This document shows, piece by piece, positions 53,931 to 63,318 of a stretch of 64,000 bases of DNA. Where the stretch lies: the NCBI GenBank assembly GCA_039184335.1, contig JBCDBD010000001.1:62001-126000 (forward strand), given 5' to 3'. The notes under the pieces were generated by a model. That model saw only the letters and a list, made by a program, of their open reading frames with translations. It had not been told where the DNA came from and ran no database searches. The position numbers and the translations under genes were made by a program. Source of the stretch: JBCDBD01 sp039184335 (GTDB taxonomy: Bacteria; Bacteroidota; Bacteroidia; Flavobacteriales; Flavobacteriaceae). Each line of letters opens with the position of its first letter. Position 1 is the stretch's first letter.

Positions 53931-55373
53931 ATGCCAACTAGAAAAAAGACAAAAATTGTAGCTACTCTTGGTCCTGCAACCAGTAAAAAGAAAGTGCTAC
54001 ATGAGATGATGAATGCAGGGACCGACGTCTTTAGGATAAACTTTTCCCATGCAGATTACGATGATGTCAAAGAACGAATTGCCATGATTCGCCAACTCAA
54101 TGAAGAATTGGGGACCAATGCGGCAATACTTGCAGATCTACAAGGCCCTAAACTTAGGGTTGGGGTAATGGGTGGTGAGGTAGTAGTGGCACCCAATGAC
54201 GAAATCTTGTTCATTACGGGTGATCCATTTGAGGGCAATTCGGAAAGGGTATATATGAACTATCAAAACTTTCCAAAGGATGTAAAGCCAGGAGAACGCA
54301 TTTTATTGGATGATGGAAAGTTGATTTTTGAGGTGTTGGCAACCAATGGCGAAAACGAAGTAAGGGCAAAAGTGATACAAGGGGGGCCATTAAAATCCAA
54401 AAAGGGAGTGAACCTTCCAAATACCAATATCTCGCTCCCTGCCTTAACAGAGAAAGATGTAAAGGATGCCATTTTTGCAATATCCCAAAATGTAGACTGG
54501 ATTGCCCTGTCTTTTGTACGGTTCAGTCAAGATTTGATTGATTTACAGAATCTGATCAAGGAACATTCCGAACAGAAAATTCCGATTATCGCCAAAATTG
54601 AAAAACCCGAGGCCGTTGAAAATATAGATAAAATCGTTGCGTATTGTGATGGCCTAATGGTGGCAAGAGGTGATCTGGGCGTGGAAATCCCTGCCCAAGA
54701 GGTACCACTGATACAAAAAAAATTGGTGCTTAGGGCAAAAAAGGCCAGGATTCCCGTAATTATCGCTACTCAAATGATGGAGACCATGATTACCAGCCTA
54801 ACACCAACTAGGGCCGAAGTGAACGATGTGGCCAACTCAGTAATGGATGGTGCCGACGCTGTAATGCTTTCTGGCGAAACGTCAGTGGGCAATTACCCAG
54901 TTCAGGTAATCGAACGAATGACAAGTATCTTATTGAGTGTAGAGGGTTCAAGTTTGATTACCGTACCGCAGACGCCACCCCATATACGCACAAAACGATA
55001 CATTACGAAATCGGTATGTTACCATGCAGCTTTGATGGCGAATGAAATACAAGCAAAAGCGATATCGACGTTGACCAATAGTGGTTATACTGCATTTCAA
55101 ATCTCAGCGTGGAGACCAAGTGCCCATATTCTGGTTTTTACATCCAATAAACGGATATTAACGCAGCTCAATCTGTTATGGGGGGTCGAGGCTTTCTTTT
55201 ATGACAAATATGTATCAACAGATGAAACGATAGATGACGTTAATCAAATTGCCTGCAAAAAAGGTTTCCTGGATGTGGGTGACATGCTCATAAGTTTGGC
55301 CGCAATGCCAATCAAGGACAAGGGCATGGTCAATACCCTTCGTGTAACCGAAATTGAAACTTGCAATTTTTAA
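53931..55373 (+). CDS. pyk: Pyruvate kinase
   Basis: A 480-aa protein from the ATG at 53931. Active-site features include TKIVATLGPATS, FRINFSHADYDD, the catalytic Lys in IIAKIEKPEAV, MVARGDLGVEIP, and the TQMMETMI segment. Domain C follows with the allosteric region. It makes pyruvate and ATP from phosphoenolpyruvate. Co-transcribed with the IPExxxVDY-like gene. Confidence 0.96.
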   Translation: MPTRKKTKIVATLGPATSKKKVLHEMMNAGTDVFRINFSHADYDDVKERIAMIRQLNEELGTNAAILADLQGPKLRVGVMGGEVVVAPNDEILFITGDPFEGNSERVYMNYQNFPKDVKPGERILLDDGKLIFEVLATNGENEVRAKVIQGGPLKSKKGVNLPNTNISLPALTEKDVKDAIFAISQNVDWIALSFVRFSQDLIDLQNLIKEHSEQKIPIIAKIEKPEAVENIDKIVAYCDGLMVARGDLGVEIPAQEVPLIQKKLVLRAKKARIPVIIATQMMETMITSLTPTRAEVNDVANSVMDGADAVMLSGETSVGNYPVQVIERMTSILLSVEGSSLITVPQTPPHIRTKRYITKSVCYHAALMANEIQAKAISTLTNSGYTAFQISAWRPSAHILVFTSNKRILTQLNLLWGVEAFFYDKYVSTDETIDDVNQIACKKGFLDVGDMLISLAAMPIKDKGMVNTLRVTEIETCNF

Positions 55374-55381
55374 AGGGTTGA

Positions 55382-55903
55382 TTAAGCTACTTCACGCTCG
55401 TAGGCGATAAAATTTACGAGCTTATTTTGTTCGTCCCGTATAGGTGTGCCCTTAATCCAGCATTTATAAGGGGTACCATCTTTTCGATAATTTAAGATGA
55501 TGGTCTCAAAGGGCACCTCATTTTTGATGGCGTTAGCGATAGATTTTATTGTTCGTTGGCAAGTGTCCTTCCCTTGAAATATCTTGGGTTGTTTCCCTAG
55601 AATTTCTTCTGGGCGATAACCGTTCATATCATAAATGTTATGCGTGGCATGAACGATGTTCAAATGTAGGTCAGTAACAACAATGACATGGTTTTTATCT
55701 AGAATTTCATCTTTAAAAGCCGATGGATGTTTCCAATTGTTTTCTTTAGACAGGTCAATGAGTCTTGATATATCATTTAGCCCATGGTACGTTTTATAAA
55801 AAGAGTGGGAAAAAACATCCCATGAAATTAATGGAAAAGACGAAAAGTCTATCGAACTATAAAATCTATTTGCCGCTTCATCATAGAATTTCATTTCGTT
55901 CAT
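55382..55903 (-). CDS. Single PAS domain protein
   Basis: A 173-aa protein. After about 70 residues with no recognised domain comes one PAS domain (about 72-173): VVTDLHLNIVHATHNIYDMNGYRPEEILG to the final strand LVNFIAYEREVA. The GKQPKIFQG motif occupies the place of the LOV motif GxNCRFLQG but has no Cys, so flavin photochemistry is not expected. No output domain, so it acts through protein partners. Converges closely on pyk. Confidence 0.87.
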   Translation of the reverse strand: MNEMKFYDEAANRFYSSIDFSSFPLISWDVFSHSFYKTYHGLNDISRLIDLSKENNWKHPSAFKDEILDKNHVIVVTDLHLNIVHATHNIYDMNGYRPEEILGKQPKIFQGKDTCQRTIKSIANAIKNEVPFETIILNYRKDGTPYKCWIKGTPIRDEQNKLVNFIAYEREVA

Positions 55904-56100
55904 TTCATTGGTTTTTTTAAACTTATAGCAATCAATACTACTAAAAGAATTGCATAGTGTAAAATTTGCGAAGTAGATTAACAGTTCTGTTTAATGATAA
56001 CAAATCAAATCAATGCCAAACCCATGTAAGCATAAACAAAAAATGAAGACTAAAAAGCTATTTTTAGGCAAACTGTTCATTGTCAAATAAGTAAAAACAC

Positions 56101-56949
56101 ATGAGATTTGAATATATCGAAGACCACTTGGGATCTATACTTGGCATGACCGATGATTTCAAGAAGCACGGAATGGATTTTTCTAAAGTTGTCGATACCA
56201 TTAAAATTTTATGGAACAGAAATCCAGAGCCTGTAACTTTTGAAGTTGACGGATTGGTTCTTGAACTTGGACCCAATCAATTGGTCACTACTACATATCT
56301 TCAGTTCGTTTCATTTAAAAGGGCGATACCTCCAATCACAGCGTTTACTTTTAATAGGGAATTTTATTGTATCGCCGATCACGACGCTGAGGTTTCTTGT
56401 AACGGCATTCTGTTTTTTGGCACCCAAGATTTGCCCATAGTAACGATACCAGAAGACCAAATGACACGCTTTGATTTACTGTTTGACGTTTTCATCGAAG
56501 AATTTTCAACGCCTGACAAAATTCAGGGAGACATGCTGCAGATGTTGTTAAAGCGACTGATTATAATGACTACACGTTTAGCCAAGGAGCAGTTGGTTGT
56601 AAAGCAATTGGACAACGAACAAATAAATATTATTAGAAAGTTCAATTTTTTGGTGGACATTCATTACAAGACGAAGCGAAAGGTGAGTGATTATGCGGAA
56701 CTACTGTTCAAATCACCAAAGACACTCTCCAACCTTTTTTCCATATATAAGCAAAAATCTCCCCAACAGATAATTTTGGAACGCTTGGCCCTTGAGGCAA
56801 AGCGATTGCTTCACTTTACCGACAAACAGAATCAAGAAATTGCCTTTGAATTAGGATTTAATGACCCTGCGCATTTTAGCCGGTTTTTTAAAAAGATGAC
56901 CAAGATGTCACCCTCGGCATATCGTGAGAATTTACTGGTTGCTCCATAA
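56101..56949 (+). CDS. AraC family transcriptional regulator
   Basis: A 282-aa protein. The N-terminal part (about 1-160) is a cupin-like AraC sensor. The C-terminal AraC DNA-binding domain (about 185-282) has two helix-turn-helix motifs: VSDYAELLFKSPKTLSNLFS and IAFELGFNDPAHFSRFFKK followed by KMSPSAYREN. Targets unknown; the AhpD-like and cupredoxin-like genes downstream are possible ones. The 197 nt before it contain no further gene. Confidence 0.92.
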   Translation: MRFEYIEDHLGSILGMTDDFKKHGMDFSKVVDTIKILWNRNPEPVTFEVDGLVLELGPNQLVTTTYLQFVSFKRAIPPITAFTFNREFYCIADHDAEVSCNGILFFGTQDLPIVTIPEDQMTRFDLLFDVFIEEFSTPDKIQGDMLQMLLKRLIIMTTRLAKEQLVVKQLDNEQINIIRKFNFLVDIHYKTKRKVSDYAELLFKSPKTLSNLFSIYKQKSPQQIILERLALEAKRLLHFTDKQNQEIAFELGFNDPAHFSRFFKKMTKMSPSAYRENLLVAP

Positions 56950-57221
56950 GGGAAATTTAGGCAAGCGAACGGGAAATCGTTCCTAACACGTTGCTTGGTA
57001 ACGGCTGCATCTTTGTACTATAATTAAAAAGGGAAAGATGGGCACGCTCCACACATTGATTTCCAATTTGATGGGATCGTCTAGACAATCACGAACAATT
57101 GGGAAACAATCTTTATACAGGGTTGTCGCAATGACACCATTACTATGATTTTTATTGTGACGCAGAGAGGCCATTCATACAAAAAAGTTGAACTCGTGAT
57201 AACATTTTAAAATTTAAGATT

Positions 57222-57770
57222 ATGAACATATTTCATGTACCCAAAAAAGAAGAAGTAAGCATAGCCAATCAAGCTATTTTTGACCACCTTCAGAAAACAT
57301 TGGGATTTGTACCCAATCTTTTTGCCGCCTACGCACACTCTGAAAATGCCTTGGCCAATTATTTGGCATTGTCCAATGCAAAGATATCATTGAATGCCAA
57401 GCAGAAAGAAGTGGTCAACCTTGCAGTAAGCCAAGTAAATAATTGTCTGTATTGTTTGTCTGCCCATACGGCAATTGCCAAAATGAATGGATTTACCGAA
57501 GATCAAATTATGGAGATCAGGTCAGGAAGGGCTTCATTCGATACCAAATTAGATACTTTGGCCCGTTTGGCTAGAAATATTACCGAAACCCGGGGAGTGA
57601 CAGATACAAAGGTCATAGCTGATTTTTTTGCTGCAGGATGGACAAAGGAAAACCTGATCGATACCATAGTCTTGGTAGGCGATAAGACCATTTCAAACTA
57701 TATCAACAATACGACCAAGATTCCTGTTGATTTCCCATTGGCAAGTGCTTTGGAAACAGTTGAAGTATAA
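57222..57770 (+). CDS. Carboxymuconolactone decarboxylase family protein (AhpD-like)
   Basis: A 182-aa protein. The AhpD fold active site is NNCLYCLSAHTAIAKMNG (CxxC plus His). The N-terminal VPKKEEVSIANQAIFDHLQK and LGFVPNLFAAYAHSE segments are typical of the peroxidase-related branch. Redox-active alkylhydroperoxidase-like role is likely. Thirty nucleotides upstream of the cupredoxin-like gene, so they form an operon that ends in a shared terminator. Confidence 0.88.
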   Translation: MNIFHVPKKEEVSIANQAIFDHLQKTLGFVPNLFAAYAHSENALANYLALSNAKISLNAKQKEVVNLAVSQVNNCLYCLSAHTAIAKMNGFTEDQIMEIRSGRASFDTKLDTLARLARNITETRGVTDTKVIADFFAAGWTKENLIDTIVLVGDKTISNYINNTTKIPVDFPLASALETVEV

Positions 57771-57800
57771 TATGAATTCAATAACTATAATTACTAAAAG

Positions 57801-58205
57801 ATGAAAAGAACAATCACTACTTTAATTACATTCATGGCCTTGGTCTTAACGGTCAATGCACAAGATAAAATGATGAAGGGTGAAATGGTCGATAAAAATG
57901 TCCAGACCATTTCTTTGGAGCAGATTCCAGGAGCGTTTACCCAAAAAGAGATTTCCGTTTCAGAGGGCACCTACGTTTTTCAGATCAAAAACAATGGTGT
58001 CGACCACAATGTAGGTTTTGTTTTGGTGGAGAAGGGGAAAGATATCTCTAAGCCTGAAAACCATATTCAGACGGCCTATGTGACGGCTCCTGTTGCAACT
58101 GATGAAACACAGTTGTCAAAGCCAACCGCTTTGGTAAAAGGGGAATATATCTACTTTTGCCCGCTGAACCCAACCGCTACAGACAATATTTTGATTGTAG
58201 AATAA
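57801..58205 (+). CDS. Secreted cupredoxin-like protein
   Basis: A 134-aa protein with a signal peptide ending near VNAQDKM (about residue 20). The core (about 35-134) has the beta-sandwich pattern of cupredoxins, with His in NNGVDHNVGFV and Cys in YIYFCPLNP. The usual CxxxxHxxxxM ligand loop is not complete, since no His or Met follows the Cys at proper spacing, so copper binding is doubtful. Second gene of the AhpD-like operon. Confidence 0.75.
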   Translation: MKRTITTLITFMALVLTVNAQDKMMKGEMVDKNVQTISLEQIPGAFTQKEISVSEGTYVFQIKNNGVDHNVGFVLVEKGKDISKPENHIQTAYVTAPVATDETQLSKPTALVKGEYIYFCPLNPTATDNILIVE

Positions 58206-58230
58206 TTCAGGGGTTGTCCTATTCTATTAT

Positions 58231-58260
58231 AAAGCCCCGCATTTAGTAAGCGGGGTTTTT
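58231..58260 (+). terminator. Terminator of the AhpD-like/cupredoxin operon
   Basis: Stem CCCCGC / GCGGGG (58235-58240 with 58250-58255), 9-nt loop, five T. Placed between the convergent cupredoxin-like and TetR genes. Confidence 0.88.
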
Positions 58261-58262
58261 CA

Positions 58263-58841
58263 TTATATCAGTTCTGACGAGGCAAAGAGTGAGGGCGCAA
58301 TGCTTTTGGCCAAGTGAATGGGCCAATCATTTTTGTGCAAAAGGCTTTCGGTAATGGCACTTTCGTACAATAAATATAATCCGCCAGAAATTTTTTCGGT
58401 CTCTGCCTTTGAAATATTGACGATGGTATCACCCACGATTTCCCCCAAAAATAGTAGCAGCTCTTTTTTCTGTTGTTGTATGACATTCCGAACTTTTTTT
58501 TCCTTCAAAGGAAGCTCTCCCAAAGTCTTAATGGCCCAGCAACCACAAAAGTCGTCTTCGCGGTACATACTCCTCAAAAAGTCAAAAATGCCAAGCAACT
58601 TCGATTTACTGGTGGTTTTACCAGCAATGTATTTTTTTAAGCCGGTTAAAAAAGCAAGATGTTTGTGCCTTAAATAGCTTATACAGATTTCTTCCTTTGA
58701 TCTAAAATGGCTGTAAAGGGTTGCCTTTGCAATACCAGCCTTGGCAATGATTTCATTGATGCCGGTTGCGTTGTAGCCATTGGTATAGAACAGTGTACTG
58801 GCGGTATCAATGATATGTTGGTGAATATCATCTTTTTTCAC
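58263..58841 (-). CDS. TetR/AcrR family transcriptional regulator
   Basis: A 192-aa protein. The N-terminal helix-turn-helix is TASTLFYTNGYNATGINEII followed by AGIAKATLYSHFRSKEEIC, the classic TetR pattern. The C-terminal ligand domain has Cys in DDFCGCWAIKTLGE. The ligand is unknown; the AhpD-like operon converging on it and dinB upstream are the neighbours. Confidence 0.93.
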   Translation of the reverse strand: MKKDDIHQHIIDTASTLFYTNGYNATGINEIIAKAGIAKATLYSHFRSKEEICISYLRHKHLAFLTGLKKYIAGKTTSKSKLLGIFDFLRSMYREDDFCGCWAIKTLGELPLKEKKVRNVIQQQKKELLLFLGEIVGDTIVNISKAETEKISGGLYLLYESAITESLLHKNDWPIHLAKSIAPSLFASSELI

Positions 58842-58896
58842 AGCGTAAAAATATTGTAAAGACGTTGTAGTGGCGTTATATTTTGTGTGTTTTTGG

Positions 58897-59994
58897 TCAA
58901 AAATCGAATTTTAACTGTACGGAAACCGACTTTTTTTCCATTTCTTTTTTTTGTTCGGTATTGAGGTTGGCCAAAGATATGCCCAAAAGGCGTACAGAGT
59001 TTTGCAATGGGGACTGATACAGAAGTTCTTTTGCGGTTTCTAGGATCAATGCACTGTCTGCAATAAAATAGGGAAGTGTCTTCCCCCTGGTCTGTAGCGT
59101 AAAGTCGCTGTACTTTATTTTTAGGGTCACGGTCTTTCCAGCGATGTTTGACTTTTTAAGCCTTTTTTCAAGTTCATTGGCGATATGTCGCAATCGTTCC
59201 AGCATAAAGATTTCACTGCTTAGGTTTTCAGGAAATGTTCGTTCTGCACCAACGGATTTTGGTATGCGATGCGGCTTTACCTCGTTATGATGGTTACCAC
59301 GTACTACATTATAGTAGAACTTTCCGCTTTTACCAAAATGGGTGTTCAAGAATTCAAGTGGTTGCTGCTTGAGGTCTTTACCGTTGAAAATTCCCAAACG
59401 ATACATTTTCTCAGCCGTAACCTTTCCAACGCCATAAAATTTGCGAATTTCCAGATTTTCCAAAAATTGGATGACTTCTTCCGGATTTACGGTTTTTTGA
59501 CCGTTGGGCTTGTTGTAATCACTGGCCACCTTTGCGATAAACTTATTGATTGAAATTCCGGCAGAGGCCGTCAATCCAGTTCTTTCCCAGATGTTTTTAC
59601 GAATTTCTGTGGCAATCAAGGTGGCTGAAGGGTTCCCCTTTTTGTTTTTGGTAACGTCTAAATATGCTTCATCCAAAGAAAGGGGTTCCACTAAATCAGT
59701 ATATTCAAAAAAAATACGACGAATCTGTTGGGAGACCTCTTTGTAACGCCCAAAACGAGGTTTCACAAAAATTAAATCTGGGCAGTTGCGTTGGGCAATA
59801 TAACCTGCCATGGCACTTCGTACCCCAAATTTTCGCGCTTCATAACTTGCCGCAGAGACTACACCTCGTTTTGAACCCCCTCCTACAGCGATAGGTTTTC
59901 CCTTAAGTTCTGGATGATCGTGCTGCTCTACCGATGCATAAAAAGCATCCATATCAACATGTATGATTTTTCGGAGTGGAAAATCAAAGTCCAT
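58897..59994 (-). CDS. dinB: DNA polymerase IV
   Basis: A 365-aa Y-family polymerase from the ATG at 59994; an earlier in-frame start would overlap the CYTH gene. Catalytic motifs: HVDMDAFYASVEQ, SYEARKFGVRSAM, and SLDEAYLDVT. Helix-hairpin-helix region VGKVTAEKMYRLGI and a little-finger domain with KTVTLKIKYSDF follow. The C-terminal KKSVSVQLKFDF end may be a beta-clamp-binding motif. It performs translesion synthesis. Confidence 0.95.
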   Translation of the reverse strand: MDFDFPLRKIIHVDMDAFYASVEQHDHPELKGKPIAVGGGSKRGVVSAASYEARKFGVRSAMAGYIAQRNCPDLIFVKPRFGRYKEVSQQIRRIFFEYTDLVEPLSLDEAYLDVTKNKKGNPSATLIATEIRKNIWERTGLTASAGISINKFIAKVASDYNKPNGQKTVNPEEVIQFLENLEIRKFYGVGKVTAEKMYRLGIFNGKDLKQQPLEFLNTHFGKSGKFYYNVVRGNHHNEVKPHRIPKSVGAERTFPENLSSEIFMLERLRHIANELEKRLKKSNIAGKTVTLKIKYSDFTLQTRGKTLPYFIADSALILETAKELLYQSPLQNSVRLLGISLANLNTEQKKEMEKKSVSVQLKFDF

Positions 59995-60021
59995 AACCAA
60001 ATTTAGGGTATATTTAGTTTG

Positions 60022-60501
60022 ATGGGACACTTTGAAATTGAACGAAAATTTTTGGTGACATCTGTTGATTACAGGTCAACGGCCATTTCAAAAACCAAAA
60101 TTGTACAAGGGTTTTTAAACACAGATCCCAAACGTACCGTAAGGGTACGTATTAAGGGCGATAAGGCATTCTTGACGGTGAAGGGTATAGGCAATGCATT
60201 GGGCACCACCCGATTCGAATGGGAAATCGAAATCGATATTACCGAGGCCAACGACCTAATGGGTCTATGCGGGCCGATTATCTTGGAGAAAATCAGATTT
60301 AATGTTCCGGCAGGAAAGCATGTTTTTGAAGTTGACGAGTTTTTAGGAGAAAATAAGGGTTTGACCATAGCAGAAATTGAACTGGGCGATGAAGATGAAA
60401 TTTTTGAGAAGCCCTCTTGGATAGGCGATGAGGTAACAGGAAACATACGGTATTACAATTCACAACTCATCAAAAGACCTTACCACACATGGAAAAATTA
60501 A
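60022..60501 (+). CDS. CYTH domain protein (triphosphate tunnel enzyme)
   Basis: A 159-aa protein from the ATG at 60022. The CYTH signature ExExK is EIERKFLV at residues 5-12; acidic and basic tunnel strands follow (VRVRIKGDKAFLTVKG, FEWEIEI, VFEVDEF, LTIAEIELGDED). Bacterial members are inorganic triphosphatases or class IV adenylate cyclases. It starts 27 nt from the divergent dinB start, so both promoters overlap. Confidence 0.92.
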   Translation: MGHFEIERKFLVTSVDYRSTAISKTKIVQGFLNTDPKRTVRVRIKGDKAFLTVKGIGNALGTTRFEWEIEIDITEANDLMGLCGPIILEKIRFNVPAGKHVFEVDEFLGENKGLTIAEIELGDEDEIFEKPSWIGDEVTGNIRYYNSQLIKRPYHTWKN

Positions 60502-60824
60502 GAACGCAAGCTTTGTTTTCCTTACTGTGGCATTATGTGCTGCATAAATAGAGATAAAACGGAAACGGTATCGAAACCGCTGAAAGGACAGCAACAGTAA
60601 AAGAATGAAAGATAGCTGTTTGATACAGGGTATGGCGATATTTCAGTCCCCTTTAGTGATGGCGGTTAGGTAAGAGTCACAACCATCTATATGGCGGATA
60701 GCTTGATAAACTTGTATTTCTATGGTCAACACTGGCCTTTCGACCATAGAAGCATAGCCTTCATGGGAGCTAGGAGGGTGTGCGTTAAGATGAACGAAGA
60801 AAACATGTTGCACATTGAATTCCC
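60502..60824. other. 323-bp intergenic segment with one inverted repeat
   Basis: No gene was identified. It holds a perfect 10-bp inverted repeat TTCTATGGTC / GACCATAGAA (60718-60727 with 60742-60751) separated by 14 nt, without a T-run, and a stretch near 60510-60600 whose three frames look like a broken small lipoprotein (see rejected list). Confidence 0.5.
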
Positions 60825-61961
60825 TCAAGACAAATGGTCGGAAACTGATGCATCAAGTTTCGGATTTACAAGTTTTTGTGCTTTGGCCATTTTTGTCCAA
60901 TTGTTGAAAAAATGCAGTACTAATCCCATTGCACCCAGTAACATTCCGAAGAGGAAAATGTTTGCATATGAAGTCACGGTGGTACCACTATTGAGTAATC
61001 CAAGAATCAACAGGGTCGAAAATGGAAAGGAGAGGGCCAAAATGGCTATGGCAAAATCGCTATTGAATGTTTTGTGTTTTGGCTTATTGGCCTTTTCAAG
61101 GTTATCGACCGTAGAAATATGGGCATAGGGCCAAAAACTACAGGAACTCAACCCAAAAGCAAGTAGCAAGAGAATATCTTTGGAATTGGAAATTCCACTT
61201 ACTGCAACAAATATCCCAGAAAGTAAAACCACAAAAGAGGCGCGAAAGCATAGCAGAGAGAAGACTTGAAAAAATTGTTCTTTCTTGATTTTAACGGCCA
61301 ACCCAATAAAAAGCAAGACCAAAGGTGTCATGATCAGGCTCAGTTTTTCCAAACTGTCTTTAAAGATAAAGGGAATTGACTCCATGTTGACACCAAAGCC
61401 AAGAAACAATAAGGCAGAGAAAATAAAAAGATTTATAGGTTCTGCAATGAGAATTTTTAACATCCCACCAAGCCTAATTAACTTTTTGGCCTGCTTTTGA
61501 CGTACTAGGCGGTAATGCCAATTCATGGCAATGAAATACAGAAAAATCAAAACAAATACCTTATTGCCCAAATCAGCCATTGCAGCTTTTGCGAGATAGC
61601 TTTCCCCCAAAAATTCGAGCACAAAGGGGAAACAGGAAAGACCTGGTGCCAAAGAGGGCATCAGTAAACGGGCTGTTCGGTAATTGGGAGAATCTTTTGT
61701 TACGCCCAAAAGGGGAAGCAGAAAAGGAAAAACAAAGAATGACAAGCAGTTCAACAACAGTGCCAGAAGAGGTAATGCCAATAATGAAGGTTCAATCGTA
61801 ACCCCCATTAACGCAATAAAAATCGTTGCGGGCAGGGCAAGGTTCAGAATAATCTTCTTTATGCCCAAGATTTCATCTTTCGAGTGAAATTTGAATTTGA
61901 GCAATACACCGATGAAGATAAAAAAGATAAAAACCCCGGTTTTTTGAAAGACAAAGTCCAT
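60825..61961 (-). CDS. AEC family permease
   Basis: A 378-aa protein with about ten membrane helices, matching the auxin-efflux-carrier-like family: first helix TGVFIFFIFIGVLLKF, then GIKKIILNLALPATIFIALM, the helix 4-5 region, and a repeat after an inner loop at about 160-175. It carries an atypical soluble loop (STVDNLEKANKPKHKTF at about residues 282-298). Transport substrate unknown; bacterial relatives export small carboxylates. Seven nucleotides after the aminotransferase gene. Confidence 0.85.
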   Translation of the reverse strand: MDFVFQKTGVFIFFIFIGVLLKFKFHSKDEILGIKKIILNLALPATIFIALMGVTIEPSLLALPLLALLLNCLSFFVFPFLLPLLGVTKDSPNYRTARLLMPSLAPGLSCFPFVLEFLGESYLAKAAMADLGNKVFVLIFLYFIAMNWHYRLVRQKQAKKLIRLGGMLKILIAEPINLFIFSALLFLGFGVNMESIPFIFKDSLEKLSLIMTPLVLLFIGLAVKIKKEQFFQVFSLLCFRASFVVLLSGIFVAVSGISNSKDILLLLAFGLSSCSFWPYAHISTVDNLEKANKPKHKTFNSDFAIAILALSFPFSTLLILGLLNSGTTVTSYANIFLFGMLLGAMGLVLHFFNNWTKMAKAQKLVNPKLDASVSDHLS

Positions 61962-61968
61962 TCTTGGG

Positions 61969-63162
61969 CTAAACTAAGACTTTGGCAATGGCATTGGTAA
62001 ATAATTCCATTTCCTTCATGGTGCCCATACTTACCCTGCACCAATTTTTGTCCATAAACTCAAAGGCACGCACACCTATTTTTTGTTCCACCATTTTTTC
62101 CAAGAAGGTTCTTCCCTCCATTTCAATGGGAAAAATCATAAAACTGGTATGTGAAGCAACATATTCGATACCCATTTTATCCAAGCTTTCATATACGTAC
62201 TGCCTACTCTTGGCATTGAGTTCCCTTGACTTGTCGATAAAGGCTATATCATCCATGGCAGCCATGGCCGCATACACTGATGGATAGGAAATTCCCATCC
62301 CTCCCCGAGTTATTTTTTGTATTTTACCTAATGTTTTTTCCTGTCCGATGACATACCCCACACGAAGGCCGGCCATGCCATGAATTTTTGAAAAGGTTCG
62401 GGCTATGATGATATCTTTACCCTGATTGATTAATGACACCATACTATTTTTTGCCCCATCTTCAAGAAACCACAGATAGGCCTCATCTACAAAGACCGTA
62501 ACTTTTTCAGATACCCTTGAACAGAAGTCGAGCAATTCTTCAGTATTGGTTATGGTTGCCGTAGGATTGTTGGGGTTGCAGATATATACAAGTTTAGTGT
62601 CTTTATCTATGGCATTTTCCATGGCTTTTAAATCATGTGACCAATCAGCCCTTAAAGGTACTGGTTTCCAGGATCCTCCAGTTGCTTCGGCTACTCTTAT
62701 CAATGACATATAGGCCGGATCGGCAGACACGACATTTCCACCATTCATAAAAAGTACCATGGCTGTTTTCTCTAATAGGTCTGAAGAACCTGGGCCCATC
62801 ATAATGTTCTTGCTTTTCACCCCTTCAAACACGGCAATTTTGTCTATCAATTGAAAGAGTTCCTTCCAGGCATATCGGTTACCCCCAGCAGCAGCATTTT
62901 TGAAAGCCTGTAATGCCATGGGCGAAGGCCCATATGGATTTTCGTTTGCGTTCAATTTGGCTTCCAACATCGGAAAATCCTTAAAATCTTCAGGCAGGTA
63001 CTCCTTAAAGAATGGGCTATAAATTGCGTTCCCCTCTGTATCTAGGTGCAAAGGTGCCCTAGGAGTCTCCCCGAATCCCAAATAAGGAGCTATCATTGCA
63101 CCACTGGCAGTAAGCATCCCTTTTTTTAACCATTCCCTTCTATTCAAGTTTTTTGTGGCCAT
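61969..63162 (-). CDS. Aminotransferase, HisC-like class I/II, with Tat-type signal
   Basis: A 397-aa protein from the ATG at 63162. The N-terminus has a twin-arginine-type signal NRREWLKKG followed by a hydrophobic stretch (MLTASGAMIAPYLGFG). The mature part is a HisC-like fold-type I PLP enzyme: NANENPYGPSPMA, GPGSSDLLEKT, YICNPNNPTATI, VDEAYLWF, the PLP Lys in TFSKIHGMAGLRVGY. Exported aminotransferases are unusual; a periplasmic role with the AEC permease is possible. Whether Tat export occurs depends on the rest of the genome having tatABC. Confidence 0.88.
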   Translation of the reverse strand: MATKNLNRREWLKKGMLTASGAMIAPYLGFGETPRAPLHLDTEGNAIYSPFFKEYLPEDFKDFPMLEAKLNANENPYGPSPMALQAFKNAAAGGNRYAWKELFQLIDKIAVFEGVKSKNIMMGPGSSDLLEKTAMVLFMNGGNVVSADPAYMSLIRVAEATGGSWKPVPLRADWSHDLKAMENAIDKDTKLVYICNPNNPTATITNTEELLDFCSRVSEKVTVFVDEAYLWFLEDGAKNSMVSLINQGKDIIIARTFSKIHGMAGLRVGYVIGQEKTLGKIQKITRGGMGISYPSVYAAMAAMDDIAFIDKSRELNAKSRQYVYESLDKMGIEYVASHTSFMIFPIEMEGRTFLEKMVEQKIGVRAFEFMDKNWCRVSMGTMKEMELFTNAIAKVLV

Positions 63163-63318
63163 GTTTTTATCATTTTTCGAATTAGCCCTTACGACCAAAT
63201 TAAAGGCTGGGGGGCACAATTCCTATGGTAAACCCATAAAAATGAGCCGTTTAAAATAAGAATATCGAAAAAAAAGAGATTAAAAAAGAAAAGCTGTCTA
63301 AAAATGCCCCCAAACCCT

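Noticed and set aside
55382..55903. LOV photoreceptor.
   Set aside because: The motif position reads GKQPKIFQG without the adduct-forming Cys, so only a general PAS call is supported.
56983..57174. 63-aa minus-strand reading frame between the AraC and AhpD-like genes.
   Set aside because: No family pattern and no sensible gene context. The stretch at about 57095-57150 (with TCGCAATGACA) looks more like a fragment of a dispersed noncoding repeat; one copy is not enough to annotate it.
60510..60602. Small lipoprotein gene: hydrophobic FVFLTVALC in one frame and CINRDKTETVSKPLKG in the next.
   Set aside because: It would need a frameshift and has no start codon outside the CYTH gene; too weak for a pseudogene call.
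60691..61128. 145-aa plus-strand reading frame opposite the AEC permease gene.
   Set aside because: It lies antisense to a clear membrane protein gene and has no family features.
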